Part shown: in pieces, positions 1 through 7,634 of the stretch
Layout: each line of letters starts with the position of its first letter
Position numbering within the stretch: position 1 is the stretch's first letter
Source of the DNA: Megasphaera massiliensis
GTDB taxonomy: Bacteria > Bacillota > Negativicutes > Veillonellales > Megasphaeraceae
NCBI RefSeq assembly: GCF_000455225.1
Contig: NZ_HF954538.1
Span: 28,016-60,781, forward strand
Reading direction: 5' to 3'
Length of the DNA: 32,766 bases
The notes under the pieces: generated by a model
The model's database searches: none
Told to the model about the DNA's origin: nothing
The model's input: the letters and a program-made list of their open reading frames with translations, nothing else
Translations under genes and position numbers: made by a program

Positions 1-36
1 GGTTCATGAAATCCATGTTCATGAACCGGCTTTTTT
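1..36 (+). terminator. hairpin with T run at window edge
   Basis: A perfect 10-bp inverted repeat (GGTTCATGAA at 1-10, TTCATGAACC at 18-27) is followed by GGC and six T at 31-36. This looks like an intrinsic terminator reading rightward. Because it lies just past the rpmF stop it may also serve rpmF on the minus strand, but the bases needed to judge that lie outside the window. Confidence 0.55.
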
Positions 37-46
37 ATGTACAACC

Positions 47-232
47 TTATTCGGCCGTTGTGTTGTTGACAACCTGTTTGCCTTTATAGTAGCCGCAAGT
101 CGGGCATACGTGATGAGGCATCATTGCTTCGTGGCACTGCGGGCATTCAACGAAACCCGGTGCTGTCAATTTCCAGTTTGCGCGACGCATCTTCTGACGA
201 GTCTGGGATAATCTGTTCTTTGGTACTGCCAT
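47..232 (-). CDS. rpmF: 50S ribosomal protein L32
   Basis: L32 is a small zinc-ribbon protein of the large ribosomal subunit. The 61-residue product begins MAVPKNRLSQTRQKMRR, the hallmark L32 N-terminus. It carries two CxxC pairs (CPQC and CPTC) that form the zinc ribbon, followed by the usual GYYKGKQV ending. The ATG at 232 is chosen over an in-frame start three codons upstream because it matches the universal MAVPK start and has AGGAGG (complement of 241-246) at good spacing. It lies directly downstream of yceD, the conserved bacterial pairing, and is probably cotranscribed from the promoter at 796-824. Confidence 0.98.
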   Translation of the reverse strand: MAVPKNRLSQTRQKMRRANWKLTAPGFVECPQCHEAMMPHHVCPTCGYYKGKQVVNNTTAE

Positions 233-268
233 GGTCTGCACCTCCTTAGATCACATGGTACGTTATTT

Positions 269-775
269 CTAGCGCTCTTCTTTGGATCGTAATAATTGAG
301 CCAAGACGTCGAGTCTCGGGTCAATATTGTCGGTAGGACAACTACAGGGTCCGTCATTCAGGTTTGCACCGCACTGCGGACAAAGTCCCTTACAGTCAGG
401 CCGGCACAACACCCTCATAGGCTCGCTGAGGATCAACGTTTCTCTAATTGTCTCCGTCAAATCGATGTATTCCCCATTGTAGGGCAATACGTCCTCTGGA
501 AGCCCTGCTTCCGTACCATAGACTTCAGACAGTGTTTCATTCCGATCCACCAATACCGGTGACAAGCATCGGCTGCAGGTGTAGCCGCCGGATACCCGTA
601 TGTTTCCATGTACAACGATATGATTGCCATCGAATCCATACGTCCCGTCGATAGCTACGGTGGCGTCTTTCCAAGGAAATTCGTCCACATCACCCAGTTC
701 GGCAGCCGGACATTCAAAAGAGAAGGGAAATGACTTCCCCGCTTCTTTTAGTGCTTCTTCGACTTGTAGTTTCAT
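269..775 (-). CDS. yceD: YceD/DUF177 family protein (23S rRNA accumulation)
   Basis: This 168-residue protein belongs to the DUF177/YceD family, which in bacteria and plants is needed for normal 23S rRNA accumulation. Visible support is the family's cysteine pattern: a central YTCSRC motif, then CRPDCKGLCPQCG and a final CSC, followed by DPRLDVLAQLL, the standard YceD C-terminal signature. The ATG at 775 has GAGG a few bases upstream. It sits immediately before rpmF with a 36-base gap. This order is conserved across bacteria and is why the two are expected to be coregulated. Confidence 0.93.
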   Translation of the reverse strand: MKLQVEEALKEAGKSFPFSFECPAAELGDVDEFPWKDATVAIDGTYGFDGNHIVVHGNIRVSGGYTCSRCLSPVLVDRNETLSEVYGTEAGLPEDVLPYNGEYIDLTETIRETLILSEPMRVLCRPDCKGLCPQCGANLNDGPCSCPTDNIDPRLDVLAQLLRSKEER

Positions 776-795
776 ATTTCTACCTCGACTATACT

Positions 796-824
796 ATTAT
801 ATCTATCTGGTTAGGCTTTGTCAA
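796..824 (-). promoter_or_regulatory. consensus sigma-70 promoter of yceD-rpmF
   Basis: On the minus strand TTGACA (complement of 819-824) and TATAAT (complement of 796-801) are separated by exactly 17 bases, a perfect consensus. The -35 lies inside the last codons of the upstream nucleoside kinase gene, so yceD-rpmF has its own strong promoter. Confidence 0.85.
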
Positions 825-2478
825 TTCTTTTTTCAGGCCCGATAAATTCCCGCAACAGGGAGTTTCGCGGTACGACGGAAGCGTCGACACCTTTAAAGGG
901 ACGAAGGAATTTCAACAGCCGCTGAGCCTCGGCATAGTGAACACTGTCCTTCTCGATGGATTCCAACAAGGGTTCGGCGTAGGGTTTCAGGACGGACAGT
1001 TCGTAAGGCAGGGCTGTATTGAAAATCTTGTCGGCATCTTCCTGGTAGGGATAGATGTTCTGTTCTTCTCCGCGGCGGACGTCGGCCCAAATATCCATAG
1101 TTGCCATGGGACCGCGGTCGCGGAACTGCTGATCCCGCACCATGCGCCGGATGATGCGCGTATCCGATGTAGAAATCCGGTTGTGGTCGTTGATCCGAAT
1201 CTGGGTCAGGACGCCTAAGGAAATCTTTACCTTTTCATACCGCGGCAGCATATAGGTCAGGGAATCATTTAAGGCGTGGAGACCTTCTACGACAACCGGC
1301 TGCCCTGCTTCCAGGGTAACCGGCGTATCATCGAAGTACCGTTTACCGGTGACGAAGTCAAAACGAGCCAGCTTCACGGCCTTGCCTTGATTGAGGGCAT
1401 CGATCTGCTGATTGAATAAGGGGACGTCGATGGCCCGAAGGGATTCAAAATCATAACTGCCGTCAGGATTTTTCGGCGTGTCTTCCCGATTATAGAAGTA
1501 GTCGTCGAGGGAGATTCCCAAGGGCCGCAGGCCGTTGACCCGCAAATGGGTCAGTAAACGCTTGCAGAACGTCGTCTTCCCGGCCGACGAGGGACCGGCG
1601 ATGAGGACGACCTTTATTTTCGGACGGCGGCTGACGATATAGTCGGCAATCTGGCCCATTTCCTTTTCCTGCAGGGCTTCGGCGACATCGACCATGTCCT
1701 GAATCGTCCCGTTTTCGATATAGTGGTTCAAATCGTAGACGTATTCGCAGCGGACGATGCGTCCCCACTCTTCGGCATCCAAAAAGAGGCGGGCCATCTT
1801 AGGGATTTCCTTGTATTCCGGAAGTTCGTTGGGATTGCCCACAGTCGGCGTTTCCAAAATGACGCCCGGCGCATAAGGACGCAGGTTAAAGCAGGTCAAA
1901 TAGCCCATGCTGGGAAGGAGCGGTCCCATATAGTAGTCGAAGGTCGGTCCGCACTGGTAGGCCAGGATATGGGTGACATCGACGTGCTTGAGCAGTTCCG
2001 CTTCCCGTTCCATATTGCGGTTGCGGCACATGGCCATGGCCGTTTCCGTACTGGCGATGACCTGGGAAATGGCTTCGTCCTGGTCGACGATTTCATGCAT
2101 CCGCGTCTTAATCATTTCTACGTCGTGGAAGGTGACCGTATGGCCGATTTCCAACTCGCAGTACAAGGCTTTGCGCAGGGCATGCTTGACCAACACCTTG
2201 CCGTTGGGGTAGAGATCGCTGACGGCACGGACCAAGAGCAGGATGGCCGTCCGTATCAGGCATTGATTGCCTTCCATCGAATTAATCGGCAGCCAGTCGA
2301 CATCGCCGTTTTGATCTACTTTTGTCTTGAGGCCGACACATTCATTATTATAGAGGGCAGCGGCAATGGGCATATCGCCGTTCGGGCCATATTCCTCGTA
2401 AACCTGCTGCAGCGTCGTTCCTTCTTTTACCTGGTAAGAAGTTCCCGACTTCACATCCTGTAAGGTAATCACAGGCAT
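811..2478 (-). CDS. nucleoside (uridine) kinase with N-terminal TGS/ThrRS-like region
   Basis: The protein is about 555 residues, more than twice the length of a plain uridine kinase. The N-terminus resembles a TGS domain and is followed by a region resembling the threonyl-tRNA synthetase second domain (around residues 60-200). The C-terminal half is a phosphoribulokinase/uridine kinase P-loop domain with Walker A GPSSAGKTT near residue 295, then SLDDYFYNR and VVEGLHALN. It would phosphorylate uridine or a related nucleoside with ATP or GTP. This fused architecture is common in Clostridia and Negativicutes. Start: a TTG at 2481, the ATG at 2478 and a GTG at 2472 are all possible after GGGAGG; the ATG is taken although its spacing is short. 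A -10 TATAAT lies at 2511-2516 (complement). Confidence 0.88.
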   Translation of the reverse strand: MPVITLQDVKSGTSYQVKEGTTLQQVYEEYGPNGDMPIAAALYNNECVGLKTKVDQNGDVDWLPINSMEGNQCLIRTAILLLVRAVSDLYPNGKVLVKHALRKALYCELEIGHTVTFHDVEMIKTRMHEIVDQDEAISQVIASTETAMAMCRNRNMEREAELLKHVDVTHILAYQCGPTFDYYMGPLLPSMGYLTCFNLRPYAPGVILETPTVGNPNELPEYKEIPKMARLFLDAEEWGRIVRCEYVYDLNHYIENGTIQDMVDVAEALQEKEMGQIADYIVSRRPKIKVVLIAGPSSAGKTTFCKRLLTHLRVNGLRPLGISLDDYFYNREDTPKNPDGSYDFESLRAIDVPLFNQQIDALNQGKAVKLARFDFVTGKRYFDDTPVTLEAGQPVVVEGLHALNDSLTYMLPRYEKVKISLGVLTQIRINDHNRISTSDTRIIRRMVRDQQFRDRGPMATMDIWADVRRGEEQNIYPYQEDADKIFNTALPYELSVLKPYAEPLLESIEKDSVHYAEAQRLLKFLRPFKGVDASVVPRNSLLREFIGPEKRIDKA

Positions 2479-2510
2479 CAACCTCCCTTTCTATCGATGA
2501 TGATGCTACC

Positions 2511-2516
2511 ATTATA
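2511..2516 (-). promoter_or_regulatory. -10 element for the nucleoside kinase
   Basis: TATAAT on the minus strand, about 35 bases before the start codon. No good -35 hexamer was found at the expected distance. Confidence 0.4.
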
Positions 2517-2621
2517 ACATAATTTGAGACTTCCTGGCATTTTAACCCCACCGGCTTACCAAAAGGGAAGATTTTGAGCAAGAAAAAAGGGACGAGGCTA
2601 ACTCCGACGGGCTATCTATGG

Positions 2622-2627
2622 TATAAT
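2622..2627 (+). promoter_or_regulatory. -10 element for the membrane-anchored protein at 2668
   Basis: TATAAT lies 40 bases before the ATG at 2668. The -35 region is not recognisable. It is divergent from the nucleoside kinase promoter. Confidence 0.45.
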
Positions 2628-2667
2628 GAGAAAATAAGGTTTTACCCTGCCCTAGAAAGGATATGCT

Positions 2668-3693
2668 ATGAGAAAAAGAGTACTGACCCTGTGGGACGGC
2701 AAAGTAGTTCTGGCCTTGCTCATCCTTGCAGGCTGTATCATAACCGCCTTTAGCGCCTACCGCCAGATTTATGTGAAGATGCCCGATTACGCCGCCAAGC
2801 AGATCATCCGCTCCGTCCAGGACGGCGACGTCGAAACCTTCAGCCGCTATGTCGACCAAGAAGCCTTGACAGGTCAATTTTTTGATGCTCTTATCCTGCA
2901 TAAGACGGCCCGTGAAGATCAGTCCCTGGTCCTGAGCGTCATCCATTCTCCCCTGCGTTCGGCCTTCGTCTCCGCAGCCGACCTGTATATTACCTGGACC
3001 CTGGCGGGAAACACCGATAACGAGCAGTACAACACCGTCGCCACCAGTCTCCGCAACACCTTGAAAAGCGCCGGCCTTTCCATTCCGATTTCTGGATGGC
3101 ACCTCGATTCCGCCGACTGGAGCCATGACAATACGGTCACCTTTATCCTCTACAACGAGCAGCTCGACGCCTCCGTCCCCTGCACGGTCACCATGGAAAA
3201 GACGCCGGACGATACCTGGCGGATTACAGGCCTTGCCGATGCCAAGGGCTTTATCAGTGACCTGCAAGCCGTCATGAACCATGAACTCGACGCCTACAAT
3301 AGACCGGTCCGGCAAAAAATAGACGCCCTATTGACCCTTCAAAATGTATCAGCCAAACTCGTATCCGACCAGGACAAAACCTTTCTCCGCCTGAGTTATA
3401 CCCCGGTCTTTCATCAGGACCGAGAACAGATTGCTGCCATCAAAGCCGTCTATACCCTGCGCCGCAAGAGCGATGACGCCGTCCTCTATACGTCGCCCCT
3501 GCGACTGTCAACGTCGGCTGAAAGGAGCACCTATGAAAGTCAGTTTCTCCTCAATCCCTTGATCCCTTCGCAGTATGCCCTCATCCGTTCCGCCAATATC
3601 GACGATACGACGAGCATCCTGGAAGTCACGGCCATCACCCTCAAAGACGGGACAGAGCTGGCCATCGAAAATGACTTGCCGCAAAGCTACTGA
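2668..3693 (+). CDS. membrane-anchored protein of unknown function
   Basis: A 341-residue protein with one N-terminal hydrophobic segment (about residues 12-30) after a basic MRKR start, so probably a signal anchor with the rest outside the cytoplasmic membrane. Residues about 38-65 (PDYAAKQIIRSVQDGDVE, then RYVDQEAL) recall the start of DUF2939-type proteins, where a paired helix precedes 'D...YVD', but this is only a resemblance. The remainder looks mixed alpha/beta, with no catalytic motif seen. ATG at 2668 with AGAAAGGA upstream. It stands alone between a divergent kinase and a convergent terminator. Function unknown. Confidence 0.8.
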   Translation: MRKRVLTLWDGKVVLALLILAGCIITAFSAYRQIYVKMPDYAAKQIIRSVQDGDVETFSRYVDQEALTGQFFDALILHKTAREDQSLVLSVIHSPLRSAFVSAADLYITWTLAGNTDNEQYNTVATSLRNTLKSAGLSIPISGWHLDSADWSHDNTVTFILYNEQLDASVPCTVTMEKTPDDTWRITGLADAKGFISDLQAVMNHELDAYNRPVRQKIDALLTLQNVSAKLVSDQDKTFLRLSYTPVFHQDREQIAAIKAVYTLRRKSDDAVLYTSPLRLSTSAERSTYESQFLLNPLIPSQYALIRSANIDDTTSILEVTAITLKDGTELAIENDLPQSY

Positions 3694-3711
3694 ATGACAA
3701 CCGATATACAA

Positions 3712-3762
3712 AAAAATCGCCCGCCGTGGAAGAAAGATGGTTCCATCGGTCGGGCGATTTTC
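3712..3762. terminator. bidirectional intrinsic terminator
   Basis: AAAATCGCCCG at 3713-3723 pairs with CGGGCGATTTT at 3751-3761. An inner TGGAA/TTCCA pairing (3726-3730, 3741-3745) extends the stem. A and T tracts flank both sides, so it can end both the plus gene at 2668 and the minus gene at 3772. Confidence 0.8.
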
Positions 3763-3771
3763 AGTATGACC

Positions 3772-4188
3772 TTAATAGCAGATTTCAATAATTTTCGGCT
3801 TAGACGATTCTTCTTTTGACAGCGAGCGGTCGAAGAGTTTTACGCCGACAGCGCCGATCATGAAACCGATGACACCGCCAATAACAGCGGTCTGAACGGT
3901 ATCAAATCCTTGGGACAAGGCCAGGAAATGGCCGGCAAAAGCACCGGCAGCACAGACGAGCAACGGCATGACAAAACAGATAAACGCACCGATGACGATA
4001 TTGACATCGCGGAATTCAAAGCGAACGTGCTGCCCCACTTTGACGCCTAACGGATCGACGGCCGTAACGACAATATTGTCAGCTCCGTCACAAGCGCCGC
4101 AGGCGATGCAATCGGAATGGCGGCCAACTTTGATTTCAGCGCTGCCAGCTTCTTTTATAGCGATAATGGTCCCTTCTTCAATCTTCAT
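3772..4188 (-). CDS. RseC/SoxR-reducing-system family membrane protein
   Basis: A 138-residue protein of the RseC/MucC family. An N-terminal cytoplasmic domain carries a cysteine cluster (Cys27, Cys30, Cys33 in DCIACGAC), followed by a beta-rich stretch and two transmembrane segments (about 67-90 and 98-118), then a charged tail. In proteobacteria RseC modulates sigma-E signalling or helps the Rsx complex reduce SoxR. In Firmicutes the family is often found near Rnf electron-transport genes. Here it is alone, with no Rnf or anti-sigma neighbours. Three cysteines are visible in the cluster where the proteobacterial form has four. The ATG has AAGGGG upstream. Confidence 0.85.
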   Translation of the reverse strand: MKIEEGTIIAIKEAGSAEIKVGRHSDCIACGACDGADNIVVTAVDPLGVKVGQHVRFEFRDVNIVIGAFICFVMPLLVCAAGAFAGHFLALSQGFDTVQTAVIGGVIGFMIGAVGVKLFDRSLSKEESSKPKIIEICY

Positions 4189-4211
4189 AAAATCCCCTTC
4201 TTTCTGCCCTT

Positions 4212-4240
4212 ATTATAGCATGGGTTATTTTTTCAATCAA
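4212..4240 (-). promoter_or_regulatory. sigma-70 promoter of the RseC-like gene
   Basis: TTGATT (complement of 4235-4240), a 17-base spacer ending in TGC, and TATAAT (complement of 4212-4217) form a good promoter with an extended -10. Confidence 0.7.
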
Positions 4241-4278
4241 TACTATTTTCGTGTACATTAAATAGAAAATAGGAATAC

Positions 4279-4318
4279 AAAAAAGACTGCCAACCTCCTA
4301 AGGAGAAGGTCAGCAGCC
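4279..4318 (-). terminator. intrinsic terminator after galU
   Basis: An imperfect hairpin (CTGC/GCAG, ACCT/AGGT and CTCC/GGAG pairings within 4285-4318) is followed on the minus strand by six T (complement of 4279-4284). Confidence 0.65.
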
Positions 4319-4325
4319 GTTTCGA

Positions 4326-5201
4326 TCAATGATTTTCTGCCGTTTCTAAGAGGAACTTCCGGAAGGGTTCTGCTAAATCAGGACGACGAAGGGCATATTC
4401 GACATTGGCCTTCAAAAAGCCCAGTTTATCGCCCACATCGTAGCGCTTTCCTTCAAAGCAGTAGGCATAGACAGCCTTCTGGCAGGCCAGGGTCTGCAAG
4501 GCGTCGGTGAGCTGGATTTCTCCGCCCTTCCCGGGCTTCGTATCCCGGAGGATATCGAAAATATCCGGCGTTACGATGTAGCGGCCTAAGACAGCCGTCC
4601 GGCTCGGCGCTTCTTCCACGGCCGGTTTTTCAATGACCTGCTGAACTTTCAGCACCGGTTTTCCCTCGACGGGAATCCCTTGGACGATACCGTAGGACGA
4701 AACCTTTTGCAGGGGAACTTCCTGGCATCCCAAAATCGTCGAGTCGAGTTCATTGTAAAGATCAATCATCTGCCGCAAGGCCGGGTTGGTATCGTTATAG
4801 ACGACATCATCACCGAGAAGGATGGCAAAGGGTTCATCGGCAATGAACGATTGGGCACAGCGAATGGCATCGCCTAATCCGCGCATGTGTTTCTGCCGGA
4901 TATAGTGGATATTGATTTCCGAAATACTGCGCACCATGTTGAGCAGTTTCGTTTTTCGACCTTCTTCAAGGTGCATTTCCAAGCCCGGATTGGTATCGAA
5001 GTGGTCCTCAATGGCCCTTTTGGCATGGCCGCTGATAATGAGGATTTCTTCAATACCGCTCTGCAGGGCTTCTTCCACGATGTACTGGATCGTCGGTTTA
5101 TCGACGATGGGCAACATTTCTTTTGGCGTCGCCTTCGTGGCCGGCAAGAAACGGGTACCAAAACCGGCGGCGGGGATGACGGCTTTACGAATCTTTTTCA
5201 C
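4326..5201 (-). CDS. galU: UTP-glucose-1-phosphate uridylyltransferase
   Basis: GalU joins UTP and glucose-1-phosphate to give UDP-glucose, the donor for lipopolysaccharide, capsule and glycolipid sugars. The 291-residue length is typical. Diagnostic motifs are the nucleotide-binding AAGFGTRFLPATKATPKEM near the N-terminus, VDKPTIQYIVEEA, and GLGDAIRCA and LLGDDVV in the core. The start is a GTG at 5201 with AAGGAG seven bases before it. That Shine-Dalgarno follows the stop of the 725-residue gene, with only 11 bases between genes, so the two are translated from one transcript. The pairing suggests the neighbour is also involved in the envelope, but this is inference. Confidence 0.97.
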   Translation of the reverse strand: MKKIRKAVIPAAGFGTRFLPATKATPKEMLPIVDKPTIQYIVEEALQSGIEEILIISGHAKRAIEDHFDTNPGLEMHLEEGRKTKLLNMVRSISEINIHYIRQKHMRGLGDAIRCAQSFIADEPFAILLGDDVVYNDTNPALRQMIDLYNELDSTILGCQEVPLQKVSSYGIVQGIPVEGKPVLKVQQVIEKPAVEEAPSRTAVLGRYIVTPDIFDILRDTKPGKGGEIQLTDALQTLACQKAVYAYCFEGKRYDVGDKLGFLKANVEYALRRPDLAEPFRKFLLETAENH

Positions 5202-5212
5202 GCTAAAACTCC

Positions 5213-7390
5213 TTATTCAAACCAACGAGACAAGTCAAATTCTTCGCCAATGATTTCTTTGACGAATCCTTGGGCCAAGTAGAGACCTAACAGGGACAAG
5301 GTCGATACGCGCAGGAGCGAACTGTCCCAAATATCACCGAGGTCAGCCAGGACCGGCGAAATGTCTTCCATGATATCCAGGGCTTCTTCGCCGCTGAAAT
5401 TAGCCGGGCGCTTTTTAGCCAGGCGCAGGATATGATCCTGAATATTCCTGTCGGTGAGGCCGGTCATGCGGAAGAACCGCTTGGCCATACTTTCATCGAC
5501 CATAGCCAGTTTGACTAAGGGCGAATTAAAGGACTGAACGATGAACTCGTCGGAAAGGCGCATGCCCTTTAAGGCCTTGCGCAGTTCTTCTTCGGTAAAA
5601 CCGCGGTAGCGGAACAGAAGCGGATAGGAATCGGACAGGATTTCTGCAAAGTGAGTTTCCTTCACTTCAAAGGCCGTGCAGTGCAGGTAGTCGAGCTGCT
5701 GATAATACGGCCGTTCCGTCGGGAATCCTTCCAGGAAGGGATAGATATACTTATCAATGTACTGGCAGAACGAGTCTTTGTCGACATTGTGAGAGTTTCG
5801 CGAATACAGGAACAATAAGAGGATCGCCAAAATCTGGTAATGGCTCTGAGACAGGTAAGGCATGACCTTCAGGGCATCGATGGCGACCAGGTGGCGCGTC
5901 GAAATGGGCGAACCGTTAATGATGTCGTAAAACGCCTGAAGGGCAATGGTGGCTACGTAGTCATCGGGGTGAGCGGCATAGGCCTTCTGGACGTTCTGCA
6001 AAGCTTCCTGAGCGATGAGGGGCGCCATAGCCTGCTGCCGTTCGGCATCCGTTTTACAGCCGATCTGGTCAAAGGCAGCGGACGTAATGTATTCGGTCTG
6101 CTGCTGAAGCTGTGGCGATACGACGCCGTATTGGCGCAAAAAGTGGGATACGCACTGGCGGACGACGGGCGATTCGACGGTGCTGTCCTGTTCCCAAAGA
6201 GACGGGCGATGCAAGTCACTGGAAGCCGGCGGCGTCCGCAGATCAAGGCCTGACGTACCGGATTCCCACGACGTCTGAGCCGGTTTGACGACAGGTTTGG
6301 CCTTTTCCTGAGACTTATGAGCCCGTACCGGCGGCATGACCATCGTTTCATCGGGCGTGTTTTTCTTGGCAGTTGTCGCAGCGTCGATATGGATCGGTTC
6401 CATGCGCTGGGTCTTTTCCAATTGGGACGCGACGGCTTTCATGCCTTCACTGACGACAGGTCCTTCTTTAGCCGGCATGTTCAGATCCGGTTTACGGAGA
6501 ACCTGCGTTTCCTCAGAAACACGGCGTTCATCGGCGACGACCTTATCGGCCGCCGGAGCTTTTTCTTGAGGCCGTGCCGGTACAACCTTCACATCGGCCA
6601 TCGGTTCCGCCTTAGCTGCAGCCGGTTCACTGCCGGCTGCGGCGCGAGTCTTTTCCGCCAAATCGGCAGAGACGACAGCGGCCATATCGGCTAAAGGGGC
6701 CTTTTCTTCTTTCGTATCGGATACGTCTTCCGACCACTGGCTCCGGCTGCCGCGGCTTTCGGTTTCGGCCTTGGCTGCAGCGACGGCATGACGAGCTCGT
6801 TCACGGCGTTCTCGACGCTGAGTCAGCTGCTGTTCCTGTGCTGCTCTTTCCTGTTCTTCCTGACGCTGGCGGGCCAATTTCGCTTCTTCTTCCCGAGCCT
6901 TATAGGCTACCGCTTCTTCCTTGTCCACCTTTTCCATGGCTTCCAGGATTTCATCGCGCGACAATACCTGCGTCGCATCGACGCTGTCGGCATTGGGGCC
7001 TCTCCGTACGGGCACAGAGGCTTCTCGATAGACGATTTTTCCATTGTGGCGGACCGCTTCGCCTTTCGTCGTGACGAAAGCCGTTTCTTCCGGGTGTTCC
7101 CGCCGCTCCCCAAGGGTCATTTTCGGAACCTGTGGCAAGGGTTCTGTATCTTCTTCGACTGCCACGTTCGGCAGTTGTCTGGCATGTTTAACTGTTGCCG
7201 GCCGGCGGTGCTGGACCTTCCGCGGCTGTGGTCCGCCGTCGTAGCGAGTCCGCGTCTTCGTCTTCCCGTTCTGGGTCTCCGTTTGGGGACTACTCTCGGA
7301 TTTTTCCCCACTGGAATACAAAATATAACAAATTACAAAAAAGACGATTGCGATACCCGCTATAATAGCGTACGGCAAAAAGTTTGTCAT
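5213..7390 (-). CDS. single-pass membrane protein with long disordered linker and helical C-terminal domain
   Basis: A 725-residue protein. An N-terminal transmembrane helix (about residues 7-27) leads into a charged, low-complexity region (about 30-405) rich in Glu, Arg, Ala, Gln and Lys. Part of this, about 150-215, is likely coiled coil (AREEEAKLARQRQEEQER). The C-terminal 310 residues form a compact, mostly helical domain with a hydrophobic segment near LLRVSTLSLLGLYLAQGF. I do not recognise it firmly. The end faintly recalls the LPO_1073/Vpar_1526-type families known from Veillonella, but that is a guess. It has the layout of a cytoplasmic scaffold tethered to the membrane. The promoter has an extended -10 (TATGCTACAAT, complement of about 7426-7436). 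galU follows 11 bases downstream. Confidence 0.85.
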   Translation of the reverse strand: MTNFLPYAIIAGIAIVFFVICYILYSSGEKSESSPQTETQNGKTKTRTRYDGGPQPRKVQHRRPATVKHARQLPNVAVEEDTEPLPQVPKMTLGERREHPEETAFVTTKGEAVRHNGKIVYREASVPVRRGPNADSVDATQVLSRDEILEAMEKVDKEEAVAYKAREEEAKLARQRQEEQERAAQEQQLTQRRERRERARHAVAAAKAETESRGSRSQWSEDVSDTKEEKAPLADMAAVVSADLAEKTRAAAGSEPAAAKAEPMADVKVVPARPQEKAPAADKVVADERRVSEETQVLRKPDLNMPAKEGPVVSEGMKAVASQLEKTQRMEPIHIDAATTAKKNTPDETMVMPPVRAHKSQEKAKPVVKPAQTSWESGTSGLDLRTPPASSDLHRPSLWEQDSTVESPVVRQCVSHFLRQYGVVSPQLQQQTEYITSAAFDQIGCKTDAERQQAMAPLIAQEALQNVQKAYAAHPDDYVATIALQAFYDIINGSPISTRHLVAIDALKVMPYLSQSHYQILAILLLFLYSRNSHNVDKDSFCQYIDKYIYPFLEGFPTERPYYQQLDYLHCTAFEVKETHFAEILSDSYPLLFRYRGFTEEELRKALKGMRLSDEFIVQSFNSPLVKLAMVDESMAKRFFRMTGLTDRNIQDHILRLAKKRPANFSGEEALDIMEDISPVLADLGDIWDSSLLRVSTLSLLGLYLAQGFVKEIIGEEFDLSRWFE

Positions 7391-7567
7391 GTCATCCTCT
7401 CCTCTATTTCATCAAACTTCTGTACCCATTGTAGCATAAGATGCTTGCCTGAGCTACTATATATTGGACTTTAATTCAAAACATTGCATAAATAGACAAT
7501 AAACCATTTCTTTATCCTCACCCGCACCGAACTATGACGCCAAGGGGCCAAAAATAAAGAAAGAAAA

Positions 7568-7594
7568 ACGGCACTGCCTCATAGACAGCGCCGT
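7568..7594 (-). terminator. intrinsic terminator after the SLH gene pair
   Basis: ACGGC-CTG pairs with CAG-GCCGT around a short loop. On the minus strand it is followed by TTTTTC. Confidence 0.75.
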
Positions 7595-7634
7595 CAGATG
7601 CCGTCAATCAGCACCTTCGATACTGTTGAAATCT

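Noticed and set aside
1723-2463. Plus-strand open frame opposite the nucleoside kinase
   Set aside because: A shadow of the kinase codons with no start signals; the kinase P-loop and motifs lie on the minus strand.
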